In this document: piece after piece, positions 1 through 6,292 of the stretch | How the letters are laid out: every line of letters begins with the position of its first letter | Position numbering within the stretch: the first letter of the stretch is position 1 | Source of the DNA: an uncultured Oscillospiraceae bacterium | GTDB taxonomy: Bacteria; Bacillota; Clostridia; Oscillospirales; Ruminococcaceae | Direction: 5' to 3' | DNA: 9,032 nucleotides | Assembly: GCA_900553955.1 (NCBI GenBank) | Contig: USFO01000069.1 | Location: 1-9,032, forward strand | Made by a program: the position numbers and the translations under genes | The notes under the pieces: model-generated | What the model was told of the DNA's origin: nothing | The model's input: the letters and a program-made list of their open reading frames with translations, nothing else | The model's database searches: none

Positions 1-60
1 TTGCATGTGTTAGGCGCGCCGCCAGCGTTCGTCCTGAGCCAGGATCAAACTCTTTGAACA
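1..60 (-). rRNA. rrs: 16S ribosomal RNA, 5' end only
   Basis: Read on the minus strand, bases 53 to 41 are the universal bacterial 16S start AGAGTTTGATCCT. It continues as GGCTCAGGACGAACGCTGGC and the usual CCTAACACATGCAA, and the gene leaves the window at base 1. The mature 5' end is placed near base 60 by analogy with the spacing in E. coli, so it may be off by a few bases. The GACGAACGCTGGCGGCGCGC variant is common in clostridial, especially Ruminococcaceae-type, 16S genes. That supports the host assignment but does not fix a genus. Confidence 0.97.
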
Positions 61-261
61 TGTTATATATTTTGTCCGCCTCTCAAAATGAAAAGCGAAC
101 CCAACATATCAAAGCTTGTTTTTCCTAAGCTTCTTAAAGTCTCGCTGACTTTACTTTACTTTTGGAATTTACTCAAATGAATACAAGGGTTTAATTCTTC
201 TTGTTCTTCTCGAATGTTGTTCAATTTTCAAGGTCCTATCCGCTGCCGCTTTCGTCGACAG
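61..261 (-). promoter_or_regulatory. 16S rRNA leader with boxA-like element
   Basis: This is the untranslated leader between the predicted rRNA transcription start (about base 262) and the 16S gene. At 215-233 the minus strand reads CCTTGAAAATTGAACAACA, which resembles the conserved element near boxA in Firmicutes rRNA leaders and spacers. That element is linked to antitermination and processing. A small hairpin AAAGTC/GACTTT lies at 136-152. Near the 16S start, CTTTGATATGTT (about 104-115) can pair imperfectly with AACATGTTCAAAG, which may form a processing stem. No protein gene is supported here; the plus-strand open frame across 201-428 has no coding character. Confidence 0.6.
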
Positions 262-268
262 CTTCGTT

Positions 269-297
269 ATTATATCACCCACTTCTTCCATTGTCAA
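269..297 (-). promoter_or_regulatory. Strong rRNA operon promoter
   Basis: On the minus strand a perfect -35 TTGACA (292-297) is separated by exactly 17 bases from a perfect -10 TATAAT (269-274). The -10 is extended by TG one base upstream. The DNA just upstream, around 305-322 on the plus strand, is an A/T-rich run that could act as an UP element. The predicted start is near base 262, about 200 bases before the 16S gene, which is a normal rRNA leader length. Confidence 0.9.
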
Positions 298-531
298 CAC
301 CTTTCCGCAATCTTTTTTTCAAACTTGCCTCGCCCCCGTGTGTTTTGAGTAAAACTTTCAACTTTTTGTGGAAAATGCATCCCTTCCCCTTTATATATAA
401 CATATATGTTGTTGATTTTGTCATTTAGGCGGTTTTTCCCTGCGTTTTGGGCAAAATGCACTGCAAAAAGCCCCGAGGGGTCGGCGTTCGGCGGATAAAA
501 ACCCTGTCGATAACTTTTTCGCTCGTTATGC
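298..531. other. Intergenic region between divergent rRNA and tRNA promoters
   Basis: No gene is supported in this stretch. It holds a perfect 12-base palindrome AACATATATGTT at 399-410. It also holds a hairpin with an 8-bp arm (TGCGTTTT/AAAATGCA, one G-U pair, GGGC loop) at 441-460, and a short CCCCGAGGGG inverted repeat at 471-480. A single TTTTCCACA near 367-375 (minus strand) is one mismatch from a DnaA box, but it stands alone. Some of these may be rRNA regulatory sites; nothing in the sequence proves it. Confidence 0.4.
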
Positions 532-560
532 TTGAATTTTTCGTTCGTATGATATATAAT
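532..560 (+). promoter_or_regulatory. Promoter of the tRNA-Arg gene
   Basis: The -35 is TTGAAT at 532-537 and the -10 is a perfect TATAAT at 555-560, with a 17-base spacer. The predicted start at about 567 is some ten bases before the mature tRNA, so the 5' leader would be very short and removed by RNase P. Confidence 0.85.
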
Positions 561-576
561 AATTGTTACAGCGTTT

Positions 577-651
577 GCGCCTGTAGCTCAGTGGATAGAG
601 CACCGGCCTCCGGAGCCGGGTGCGTGGGTTCGATTCCCGTCAGGCGTACCA
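577..651 (+). tRNA. tRNA-Arg, anticodon CCG
   Basis: A complete 75-base cloverleaf can be drawn. The acceptor stem is GCGCCTG with CAGGCGT, the D arm begins GCTC and closes GAGC, and the anticodon stem is CCGGC/GCCGG around the loop CTCCGGA. The T arm is GTGGG-TTCGATT-CCCGT, and the discriminator A is followed by an encoded CCA. The anticodon at 610-612 is CCG, which reads the arginine codon CGG. The first acceptor pair is G1-U72, a wobble rather than Watson-Crick, and the T stem has a G-U and a U-G pair at its base. The gene is a stand-alone unit with its own promoter and terminator, divergent from the rRNA operon. Confidence 0.96.
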
Positions 652-687
652 AAAGCACCTCTCTGCATTGCGGAGAGGTGCTTTTTT
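652..687 (+). terminator. Terminator of tRNA-Arg
   Basis: GCACCTCTC pairs with GAGAGGTGC, extended by the flanking A and T runs, and is followed by six T residues at 682-687. It begins immediately after the encoded CCA. The A-run at its 5' side means it could also stop transcription arriving on the minus strand. Confidence 0.93.
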
Positions 688-830
688 CGTGCTCAATTTA
701 ATTTTCCCGTGCTCAAGCGTTTTCCCGTGCTCAAGCGTTTTCCCGTGCTCAAGCGTTTTCCCGTGCTCAAGCGTTTTTCCGTGCTCAAAAGCATTTTTCG
801 GTGCTCAACCAAAAAAGCACCCGTGCTCAA
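688..830. repeat. 18-bp tandem repeat, CGTGCTCAA family
   Basis: Four perfect 18-bp copies of CCCGTGCTCAAGCGTTTT occupy 706-723, 724-741, 742-759 and 760-777. They are flanked by diverged copies, so the core CGTGCTCAA, or CGGTGCTCAA once, occurs eight times: near 688, 708, 726, 744, 762, 780, 799 and 822. The outer copies abut the tRNA terminator at one end and lie inside the ATPase terminator at the other. The unit therefore probably arose by duplication of terminator sequence (inference). Because 18 is a multiple of three, the array leaves several reading frames open on both strands, giving low-complexity translations such as repeated VLKRFP. None has a convincing ribosome binding site, and I do not call them genes. 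Confidence 0.9.
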
Positions 831-846
831 ACGGCGCAGGTGCTTT
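811..846 (-). terminator. Terminator of the ATPase gene
   Basis: On the minus strand AAAGCACC (839-846) pairs with GGTGCTTT (814-821), and the arm runs on into a six-T tract (811-816). It lies about 105 bases after the ATPase stop codon; I see nothing else between 847 and 950. The apical part contains a copy of the CGTGCTCAA repeat core, which links the repeat array to this terminator. Confidence 0.75.
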
Positions 847-950
847 CGCTGCGTGTCCGGCTCGCGGACTTTCATATTACAATATGTGTATAGAAAGCGC
901 GAACAATTCGCCATCCGTCTGAGAAAAACACAGGCGGCATAATCCACACT

Positions 951-2330
951 TTATTTATATAGAGCCTCCGCGTCGACAAGCTTCAGCTTCATATTTTCCG
1001 CGTTGCGGAAGTCCCGCGGGAACGGTTCGAGGGAGAAAAGCATGTCGTAGCGCTCCCAGTATTCGGTGAAAAGCTTGTCGTTTTTGCGAAGCTCCGCCAC
1101 AGTCTGCTCCGCAGACCCGGCGGCGTAGCTTTCGGCAAAGCGCGCAAACAGAATCTGACGGTTGCGCTGGTTCGCCGCCACAAGCTGCGCGCAGTCGCAG
1201 TCATTGAGCGAGCCCCAGTAGCCCGCAATCACCGAGCCGAGGAACGGCAGCATGCCCTGCTTGTTTTTACGCACCATGTACTGGGCGCAGACCTGCTCGT
1301 AAAGCTTGCCGGAAATGTATTCGTCCACCGCCGAGGTTATGTTCTCAATTGATTCTTCGCCAATGGCGATTTTCGCGCGGTTCGGCATAACAAAGCGGTA
1401 CCAGAATGCAAGAGCCTTCGGCGCAACGGAATAAACTCCCTTGCGGCTGACCTTGCCCTCCTCGCCAAAGGGGACATCCCGGGTGACGATTTGCATTTGC
1501 AGCAGGGTGAGCAGATATTTGTTCACCTTGGTGGAGCTTTCGCCGGTGGCGGCGACAATTTCGTTTATGCGTTTGCAGCCGCTTGCCAGCGCCGCCAAAA
1601 CGGAACTGTAAAATTCCGGCTCCCGAAGCTCGTACAAATATGTCTCCTGCATAGCGAAGCCGAGGGGGGAATTTTCCCGCAAAAACAGGCGGCGAATGTT
1701 CTCCTCGAAGCTTTCGCCCTCTTTTACCATAAGCAGGTATTCCGGAACGCCGCCGAGGCAGCAGTAGTAGCGCAGCTTGTCCCTTGCAGAAACGCCTTTC
1801 GGCAGCACTTTTGCCGCGTCGAAATAGTCAAGCTCGTCAAGCTTGACTATCAGCGGACGGCGAACCGCCGCGGCAGAATTTTCCGCAAGGATCTCGCTTT
1901 CGGTGAAATACACTCTCCCGCAGGCTGCCGCCACGAAAATCTGCGTGTTGCGCCACTCGTTTTCAAAAGCGGCGCGGAACGCCTTGAGTATCTCTCCGTC
2001 CTCGAAAACAAGATCGGCGAAATCGTCTATGGCAAGCAAAAAGCGCTCCTCTTTTGCAAAATCCGCAACCCGAGCAAAAGCATCCTTCCACTTATCAAAG
2101 TGCTCCGGCGTGCCGGAAAAAGCCTCCACCGCCTTTTCAAACAGCCGCAGATTTGCGAACGAGTTCAGCCGCTGCGCAGAAAAAAATACGCATTTTTTCC
2201 CCTTTGCAAACTCGCCGAGGAACTTTGTTTTTCCGGCGCGGCGGCCGCCGTATATCACCACAAACCGTGCGCCGGAGGACGCCCAGTTCTTCTCCAAAGA
2301 GTCGAGTTTGCCTTCTCTGCCGTAAAGCAT
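951..2330 (-). CDS. ATP-binding protein, archaeal-ATPase/DUF234 type
   Basis: The gene encodes a 459-residue cytoplasmic P-loop ATPase with no signal peptide or membrane segment. It opens with the family-typical LYGREGKLDSLE. Walker A is GGRRAGKT at residues 28-35 and Walker B is FLLAIDDF at 97-104. A winged-helix-like segment lies around 240-320. The C-terminal part, about 335-440, follows the DUF234 pattern (YEQVCAQYM, then IAGYWG). In that family this region resembles a PD-(D/E)xK nuclease, but here the usual ID, E and K positions read AQLVA and ARFAE, so nuclease activity is doubtful. The family's role is poorly understood; partners and substrate are unknown. The ATG at 2330 fits the family start, although the ribosome site (GGGG about 8 bases upstream) is weak. 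It has its own promoter and terminator and is monocistronic. Confidence 0.9.
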   Translation of the reverse strand: MLYGREGKLDSLEKNWASSGARFVVIYGGRRAGKTKFLGEFAKGKKCVFFSAQRLNSFANLRLFEKAVEAFSGTPEHFDKWKDAFARVADFAKEERFLLAIDDFADLVFEDGEILKAFRAAFENEWRNTQIFVAAACGRVYFTESEILAENSAAAVRRPLIVKLDELDYFDAAKVLPKGVSARDKLRYYCCLGGVPEYLLMVKEGESFEENIRRLFLRENSPLGFAMQETYLYELREPEFYSSVLAALASGCKRINEIVAATGESSTKVNKYLLTLLQMQIVTRDVPFGEEGKVSRKGVYSVAPKALAFWYRFVMPNRAKIAIGEESIENITSAVDEYISGKLYEQVCAQYMVRKNKQGMLPFLGSVIAGYWGSLNDCDCAQLVAANQRNRQILFARFAESYAAGSAEQTVAELRKNDKLFTEYWERYDMLFSLEPFPRDFRNAENMKLKLVDAEALYK

Positions 2331-2392
2331 TGCAAAAATCCCCGCTTTCGCTTCTTTATATATTTTGGAGTATTATAATTCCACTGCCCGCT

Positions 2393-2421
2393 ATTTTAGC
2401 AAAAGTGCCGGCGCTTGTCAA
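2393..2421 (-). promoter_or_regulatory. Promoter of the ATPase gene
   Basis: On the minus strand a perfect TTGACA (2416-2421) is followed after 17 bases by TAAAAT (2393-2398). The predicted start near 2386 gives a leader of about 56 bases. A second TTGACA lies 13 bases upstream at 2429-2434. A TATAAT further downstream (about 2373-2378) lacks a clear -35 and could be an alternative start. Confidence 0.7.
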
Positions 2422-2480
2422 GGCATTTTGTCAAAAAATCGCCCTGCAATGCGCTTTTTTGCGAATTTTGCCGAGAAAGC

Positions 2481-2546
2481 GCCGCTCGCGGAGCTTCGCC
2501 GCTGATTTTTGCTCCGCACTTTGTGCCGCCGCGCTCCGGGCGGCAC
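2481..2546. other. Two GC-rich hairpins in the intergenic region
   Basis: The gap 2331-2642 has no gene. Besides the ATPase promoter and the surface-protein terminator it holds two inverted repeats: GCGGAGC (2488-2494) with GCTCCGC (2511-2517), and GTGCCGCC (2523-2530) with GGCGGCAC (2539-2546). Neither is followed by a good T-run, so they are not clear terminators. They could help protect the 3' end of the upstream transcript, or be remnants of a small repeat family. Confidence 0.5.
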
Positions 2547-2552
2547 GTTCAC

Positions 2553-2606
2553 ACAAAAGAAAGCCGCCCGTCGGGGAGAGAGCATCCCCGTGCGGACGGT
2601 TTTTCT
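2553..2606 (-). terminator. Terminator of the exported surface protein
   Basis: A long stem joins CCGCCCG (2564-2570) plus CGGGGA with TCCCCG plus CGGACGG (2593-2599), with one C-A mismatch and a small bulge around the loop GAGAGC. On the minus strand it is followed by TTTCTTTT (2555-2562). It starts about 40 bases after the stop codon at 2643. The plus-strand side has a five-T run, so it may work in both directions. Confidence 0.85.
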
Positions 2607-2642
2607 TCGAGTTATAAGGAGTTTTGAATTATCTAATTAAGA

Positions 2643-4223
2643 TTATTTTCTTTTCTTGAGTGTGACTGCTGCCGCCGCTGCAAGAGAAACAACTGCTGCT
2701 GCGGAAACAACTCCGATTACATCGGGAGCACCGGTGTTCGGGTTCTGGCTGCCGGGCTTGCCGGAGGAAGAACCGCTGCCGGAGTTGGAGCCTCCGTTTG
2801 CGGGAGCTTTTACTTCCGCGGAGCTGAGGATGTATTTACCGAGGGTGGAACCCGCTTTGCGCTCGATTTCGATTTCAACTTCATCGTAAAGGTTTACTTT
2901 GCCGTAGTCAACAACAAGCTTGGAATCCTTGCCGTCAATATTGAGGTGGAAGGTCACTTTCTCGGATTCGTTGGTGTTAAGGCCGAATTTTTCAAGCAGC
3001 TCGCCGTAGGTGCAGCCAAGCTTCCATGTGATGTTGAAGTCGGATGCGATAGCCTGGGTGCCATAGAAGTTGAGGTAGTAGTTGTCGAAAACTTTTTTGC
3101 CGTCAACAGTTTTGTAAGCTTCGTCGCTTTCGTTAAGGAAGTTTACGCCGCTCTGGTTGGTGGCAACCTTGTCGATTTCCACGAGCACGGTGGGGTTCTT
3201 CGCACTGTTGGCGATAGTAATACCCTTGCCTGCAATGGCGCGGAAGCTGGTGGTGGAGATTACGAATGCTTTGTTGGTGGAAACTTTGTCCTCATAGTAA
3301 CCCCAATAGCCAAAGTCGGCTTTGCTGGTTTCTTCGTTGATTGGGAAAATTTCGCCCTTTGCGTTAGCTTTGAAGTTCTGTGCGTAATACTCAACTGTAT
3401 CCTTGGAAGCAATGGCAACGTCGGCAACGACGTTGTTCTTTACGCCTGCGTAGGTCTTTCCGTCGGAGGCACCGCTGGCTTTTGCCTGGAAGGAACCGAT
3501 AGCATAGTCAACGCCGAAGTTGTTTGCAATTTTAACCTTGATGATATATACGCTCTGGTTGCAGTTTGCAGCATATCTGCTGGTTTTGCCTTCGGTGTTG
3601 AGTGCCTTTGCGGCAGCCTTTACCTCAATGTAGTCGGTGGAAGAGGTAACGGTTTCAACGGTGACAACGGTCTGCTCGGTTTTTTCTGCGTTGTAGGTAG
3701 TGCCTGCAACTGCGGAACCGGATTTGGTGTAGGAAACAACGGGAGTACCCTCTTTAACAACGGTGTATTCGCCGGTTTCTTCGTTGAAGGTGACTTCGTT
3801 TACAACGGTGGTAACTTTGTCATAAGAAGCTACGTTGCCGCTTTTGCTGTCGGTTACGCTGAAGGTGATTTCATCGCTGAGGGACTTCCAAACTTCATCG
3901 TCTGCGGAATGCTTCGCAGGGTCGTAGTCAAGAACTTCAGCGGAAACAATACCGTTGCTTTCAACTTTAACGTTTTTGTAAGTGCCGGGTTTGAAAATCA
4001 TTGCGAAGTATACAACGCCGCCCATGCCGTTAGTGTAATAAGTGGCGGTGTTATCAGTGGTGTCGGTGGGAGCGGTCCATATGTCTGCGTCTGCAATTTT
4101 AATGTATGTGCCTGTGGCGCTGGTTATTTCCTCAGTAAGGTCAATAATGTTCATTGCAAAGGCGGAAACGCCCATTGCAGCCACCATCATAACCGCAAGC
4201 ACAAGAGCAAGAGCTTTTTTCAT
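2643..4223 (-). CDS. Exported protein with NPNTG wall-sorting-type C terminus
   Basis: The 526-residue product has a clear Sec signal peptide (MKKALALVLAVMMVAAMGVSAFA, cleavage near residue 23). A large Asp/Thr/Lys-rich body of predicted beta character follows, with no catalytic motif or named domain that I recognise. It then has a flexible Gly/Ser linker (about 475-490), NPNTG at 494-498, a hydrophobic segment (about 503-522) and the tail KKRK. That C-terminal order is the layout of sortase-anchored proteins, with NPNTG replacing LPxTG; anchoring to the wall is inferred. No sortase is in the window. The start is set by CGGAGG at 4234-4239, ten bases upstream of the ATG. No S-layer homology repeats are seen. 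It has its own terminator and probably its own promoter, so it is likely monocistronic and could be abundant. Its biological role is unknown. Confidence 0.9.
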   Translation of the reverse strand: MKKALALVLAVMMVAAMGVSAFAMNIIDLTEEITSATGTYIKIADADIWTAPTDTTDNTATYYTNGMGGVVYFAMIFKPGTYKNVKVESNGIVSAEVLDYDPAKHSADDEVWKSLSDEITFSVTDSKSGNVASYDKVTTVVNEVTFNEETGEYTVVKEGTPVVSYTKSGSAVAGTTYNAEKTEQTVVTVETVTSSTDYIEVKAAAKALNTEGKTSRYAANCNQSVYIIKVKIANNFGVDYAIGSFQAKASGASDGKTYAGVKNNVVADVAIASKDTVEYYAQNFKANAKGEIFPINEETSKADFGYWGYYEDKVSTNKAFVISTTSFRAIAGKGITIANSAKNPTVLVEIDKVATNQSGVNFLNESDEAYKTVDGKKVFDNYYLNFYGTQAIASDFNITWKLGCTYGELLEKFGLNTNESEKVTFHLNIDGKDSKLVVDYGKVNLYDEVEIEIERKAGSTLGKYILSSAEVKAPANGGSNSGSGSSSGKPGSQNPNTGAPDVIGVVSAAAVVSLAAAAAVTLKKRK

Positions 4224-4326
4224 GTGTTCTTTTCCTCCGTTTTGTTTTTCGGGAATTTTCTTTGCAGAAAAACGGTGCGTGCTCTCCGCACGTTTCCTGA
4301 CAAAGCGATTTTACCTCCATGCGACA

Positions 4327-4370
4327 AAACGGCAAAAGCGTTTTTGTTAAAACCGTCGCTTTTGCCGTTT
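4327..4370 (-). terminator. 14-bp hairpin: SipL terminator or surface-gene leader
   Basis: AAACGGCAAAAGCG (4327-4340) is a perfect inverted repeat of CGCTTTTGCCGTTT (4357-4370), with a 16-base loop. On the minus strand it is followed by only a short GTTTTGTC. It could be a weak terminator for the SipL-like gene, whose stop lies about 190 bases upstream. If the promoter at 4385-4413 is real, the hairpin instead begins within about ten bases of the surface-protein transcript start and could stabilise that mRNA. Confidence 0.5.
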
Positions 4371-4384
4371 ATTTTGTAGAATTA

Positions 4385-4413
4385 TTTTTACGCTTTGTAT
4401 AAATTGCTGTCAC
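4385..4413 (-). promoter_or_regulatory. Possible promoter of the surface protein gene
   Basis: On the minus strand GTGACA (4408-4413), a 17-base spacer and TAAAAA (4385-4390) give an imperfect sigma-A-type promoter. It would make a leader of about 155 bases containing the 14-bp hairpin and a smaller CGTGC/GCACG hairpin near 4277-4291. The rest of 4414-4561 shows only A/T-rich symmetry (ATATTATA/TATAATAT around 4530-4550) and no gene. Confidence 0.35.
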
Positions 4414-4561
4414 ACAAAGAAAAAATTATTCCACCGGAGGAAAAGCCGCCGAACCAAAGGAACATTTTTCTTTCACATTCCCATCATTGGCGAAGTATTC
4501 CTGTACGCGCAGTAAAATCAGAGGAAGTATATTATAATAGGTATAATATCATAGTATGCTG

Positions 4562-6064
4562 TTACTTCGGTATAACCAGCATTGTTCTCTCCGCAAGGGT
4601 TTCCGTTGCAATCTCATTTTCCGCAGCGATTTTCGCGCAGTCTACGCCGTAGCGCTTCGCAATGTCCCAAAGCTGCTCGCCCGGCTCGGCGTAATAGAGA
4701 ATCACCGCCGCAGGGTCTTTCTTCCGCGGTTTATCTTCAAACGCTTCAAAAGAATCCACCGCGTTTATTCCTTTGATTACATAAATCGTGCCCTCGATAA
4801 AAATTTCTGCGGAAATTTCAGCATATCCGCGCCCGCTCGTGTAATCTTCCGAAACCGTTTCCGCGGTGAGGTTATAAAATGCCCCGCCACAGTCCGCTGC
4901 GGGAGGAGCAACTTCCTGCTCCACCGATTTTTCGTAATATGCAATGTCGCCGTCTGCGTTTTTCACGAAAACGCAGATTTTTGCACCAAAGCAGATTTTC
5001 CCTTCGGCAGAAAGCTTTGGATTTGGCATAGGCTCCGTCCAGCAGTCGATTATCTCGCCGCCCTCCGGCAAGTCTATGCGTTCGCGCAAGCCGTCGCTGA
5101 ACTCCACCGGAAACGCGCCGCCGATTATCTCCGCGGCGGCGCAGTCGGCGTCGCTTTCGTACTTTTCACAGAACATATCCGTTACAAGATTCGCCCCGAC
5201 GGTTCGATAAACCCTTGCGAATGCGCCAACTCGCACCTTGATTTTGACCATGCTACCGTCCTCGCCAGCCGTAATTTCCGGAAAATCCGCGCAAAGCCGT
5301 GCGTCGCAGGTGTCATCGCCGCCTACTCCCGGCGCATCGATAATCCTGCTCACCGGGAAGTCAAAGCAGGATGTGCAGTATTCCTCCGGCGCAGAAGGCT
5401 CTTCCCTCTCCGGCGTCCAAAGCATTTTTACCCGCACGTTCCCCTTAATTACAATTTTGTCCTCGATGACATGACATTCCTCCGCCTTTGCCGCGGCGCT
5501 GCTACGGATAATCCTCCCCAGCGGGGGCTTGTTATAGCCGGTTTCCTGCTCCTCGTCAAGGGTGAAGCTCTTATAGTATTCGCCCGCAATCACCGTCACA
5601 TTTTCGGAACTGCTTTTGCACACCGCGCCCTCCGCGCAGCTTATAAAATCCCGCGGCTGTGCCGAAACGGTGCGCAGGGTAAGCTCCAGGCTTGTGTGAA
5701 CATCAATGCGCCTTTGGTTCACTGCCCGGCAGCTTACCTCTCCGGGCACTGCCTCCGCCTCCGCAGCGGCAACGCTGCCTTCGCCGACGAACATGTGGCT
5801 GAACGGCTGCACCTGACCGCAAAGGCAGAATTCGCCTTCTTCCGAAACATAGTTAACTTCTATACTGACGTTTCCTGAAACCGTTTCTCCGGATTCATCC
5901 GACACAACAGGCGCAGTTACCGCCTTTGCGGAGTACCGCAGTATCTTCATAACGTCGGGGTAATAATCCGGCAGTATCATTGAACATTCAACCGGAAGAA
6001 CAGCCTTCTTTTCCTCGGGAGTGCCGCAGCAGACAACGCTGCATTTTGTTATGTCAAGCTCCAT
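4562..6064 (-). CDS. sipL: SipL-like spore morphogenesis protein (DUF3794/SPOCS + LysM)
   Basis: The 500-residue product matches the SipL plan. An N-terminal region carries LPDYYPDVMKILR at 31-43. Repeated DUF3794 (SPOCS) beta-rich modules follow, one clear around 205-290 (VIKGNVRVKMLW). A single C-terminal LysM domain sits at about 453-500 (GEQLWDIAKRYG, ending MLVIPK). In Clostridioides difficile SipL binds the ATPase SpoIVA through its LysM domain, and together they build the coat layer on the forespore, in the mother cell. The same role here is inferred from architecture. No signal peptide is present, as expected. I chose the ATG at 6064 because AAGGAG lies at 6075-6080 and a sigma-E-like promoter lies just upstream; longer frames to 6244 would run through that promoter. 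Other DUF3794-LysM paralogues exist in clostridia, so the exact orthologue is not certain. Confidence 0.87.
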   Translation of the reverse strand: MELDITKCSVVCCGTPEEKKAVLPVECSMILPDYYPDVMKILRYSAKAVTAPVVSDESGETVSGNVSIEVNYVSEEGEFCLCGQVQPFSHMFVGEGSVAAAEAEAVPGEVSCRAVNQRRIDVHTSLELTLRTVSAQPRDFISCAEGAVCKSSSENVTVIAGEYYKSFTLDEEQETGYNKPPLGRIIRSSAAAKAEECHVIEDKIVIKGNVRVKMLWTPEREEPSAPEEYCTSCFDFPVSRIIDAPGVGGDDTCDARLCADFPEITAGEDGSMVKIKVRVGAFARVYRTVGANLVTDMFCEKYESDADCAAAEIIGGAFPVEFSDGLRERIDLPEGGEIIDCWTEPMPNPKLSAEGKICFGAKICVFVKNADGDIAYYEKSVEQEVAPPAADCGGAFYNLTAETVSEDYTSGRGYAEISAEIFIEGTIYVIKGINAVDSFEAFEDKPRKKDPAAVILYYAEPGEQLWDIAKRYGVDCAKIAAENEIATETLAERTMLVIPK

Positions 6065-6096
6065 AAAAATTCCTCTCCTTTTGGTTTTTCTTGTGC

Positions 6097-6125
6097 ATTT
6101 TATGCGTAGAGCTTCGCTTTTATTC
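6097..6125 (-). promoter_or_regulatory. Sigma-E-like sporulation promoter of sipL
   Basis: The minus strand has GAATAAA (6119-6125), a spacer of 14 bases, then CATAAAAT (6097-6104). Against the Bacillus sigma-E consensus KMATATT-N14-CATACANT this matches 11 of 14 defined positions with exact spacing. The start would be near 6090, about 26 bases before the SipL ATG, with AAGGAG between. Sigma E is the early mother-cell factor that drives sipL and spoIVA in related organisms. A sigma-K reading of the -10 is also possible. Confidence 0.65.
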
Positions 6126-6222
6126 CTTGTGGAACTTTTTCGGAGATGACGGCTACCCCTTCCCTCATCACCCTGTATAAATTCCACGCTCAATTTTTGT
6201 GCACTATGCCGAATTTTCAAAA

Positions 6223-6249
6223 AAATTTTGGAAACCTGCTTCAAAATTT
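6223..6249. repeat. Inverted repeat overlapping the sigma-gene promoter
   Basis: AAATTTTG (6223-6230) and CAAAATTT (6242-6249) are perfect 8-base inverted repeats with an 11-base spacer, giving 19 bases centre to centre, close to two helical turns. The right arm overlaps the putative -35 of the sigma factor gene. This is a reasonable shape for a dimeric repressor or activator site, but no cognate protein is evident. Confidence 0.45.
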
Positions 6250-6269
6250 AACTTTTTTCGTTTTATAAT
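6241..6269 (+). promoter_or_regulatory. Promoter of the sigma/anti-sigma operon
   Basis: A perfect -10 TATAAT sits at 6264-6269. The best -35 at 17-base spacing is the poor TCAAAA (6241-6246), which suggests low basal activity, help from an activator, or a different sigma factor. No typical ECF promoter (GGAAC with CGTC) at correct spacing was found. The predicted start is near 6276, giving a leader of about 50 bases. Confidence 0.45.
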
Positions 6270-6292
6270 ATAGAAGCACAAAGCTTTTGGGA

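Noticed and set aside
366..376. Near-match to a DnaA box (TTTTCCACA)
   Set aside because: A single copy with a mismatch; no cluster and no dnaA or dnaN nearby, so no origin is supported.
466..486. Minus-strand CCCCTCGGGG followed by TTTTT as a terminator
   Set aside because: The stem is only three or four base pairs and no minus-strand gene lies directly upstream.
620..947. Overlapping open frames on both strands with repeated VLKRFP, PCSSVF or LSTGKR peptides
   Set aside because: They come from an 18-bp tandem repeat whose period is a multiple of three. They have no ribosome sites and overlap a tRNA and two terminators.
4141..4335. Small Cys-rich minus-strand frame over the surface gene signal peptide
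   Set aside because: It overlaps the signal peptide coding region in another frame, and its Cys content is explained by reading the Ala-rich signal peptide codons out of frame.
2946..4379. Long plus-strand open frame opposite the surface protein gene
   Set aside because: It is antisense to a gene with a signal peptide, ribosome site and terminator. Its composition (Gly, Val, Phe, Cys rich) is that of a shadow frame.
4556..5878. Long plus-strand open frame opposite sipL
   Set aside because: The minus-strand frame carries a complete DUF3794-LysM protein with promoter and ribosome site; the plus frame has no such support.
6065..6244. N-terminal extension of the SipL-like gene up to 6244
   Set aside because: It would include the sigma-E-like promoter and the real ribosome site, and its residues do not look like the family N terminus.
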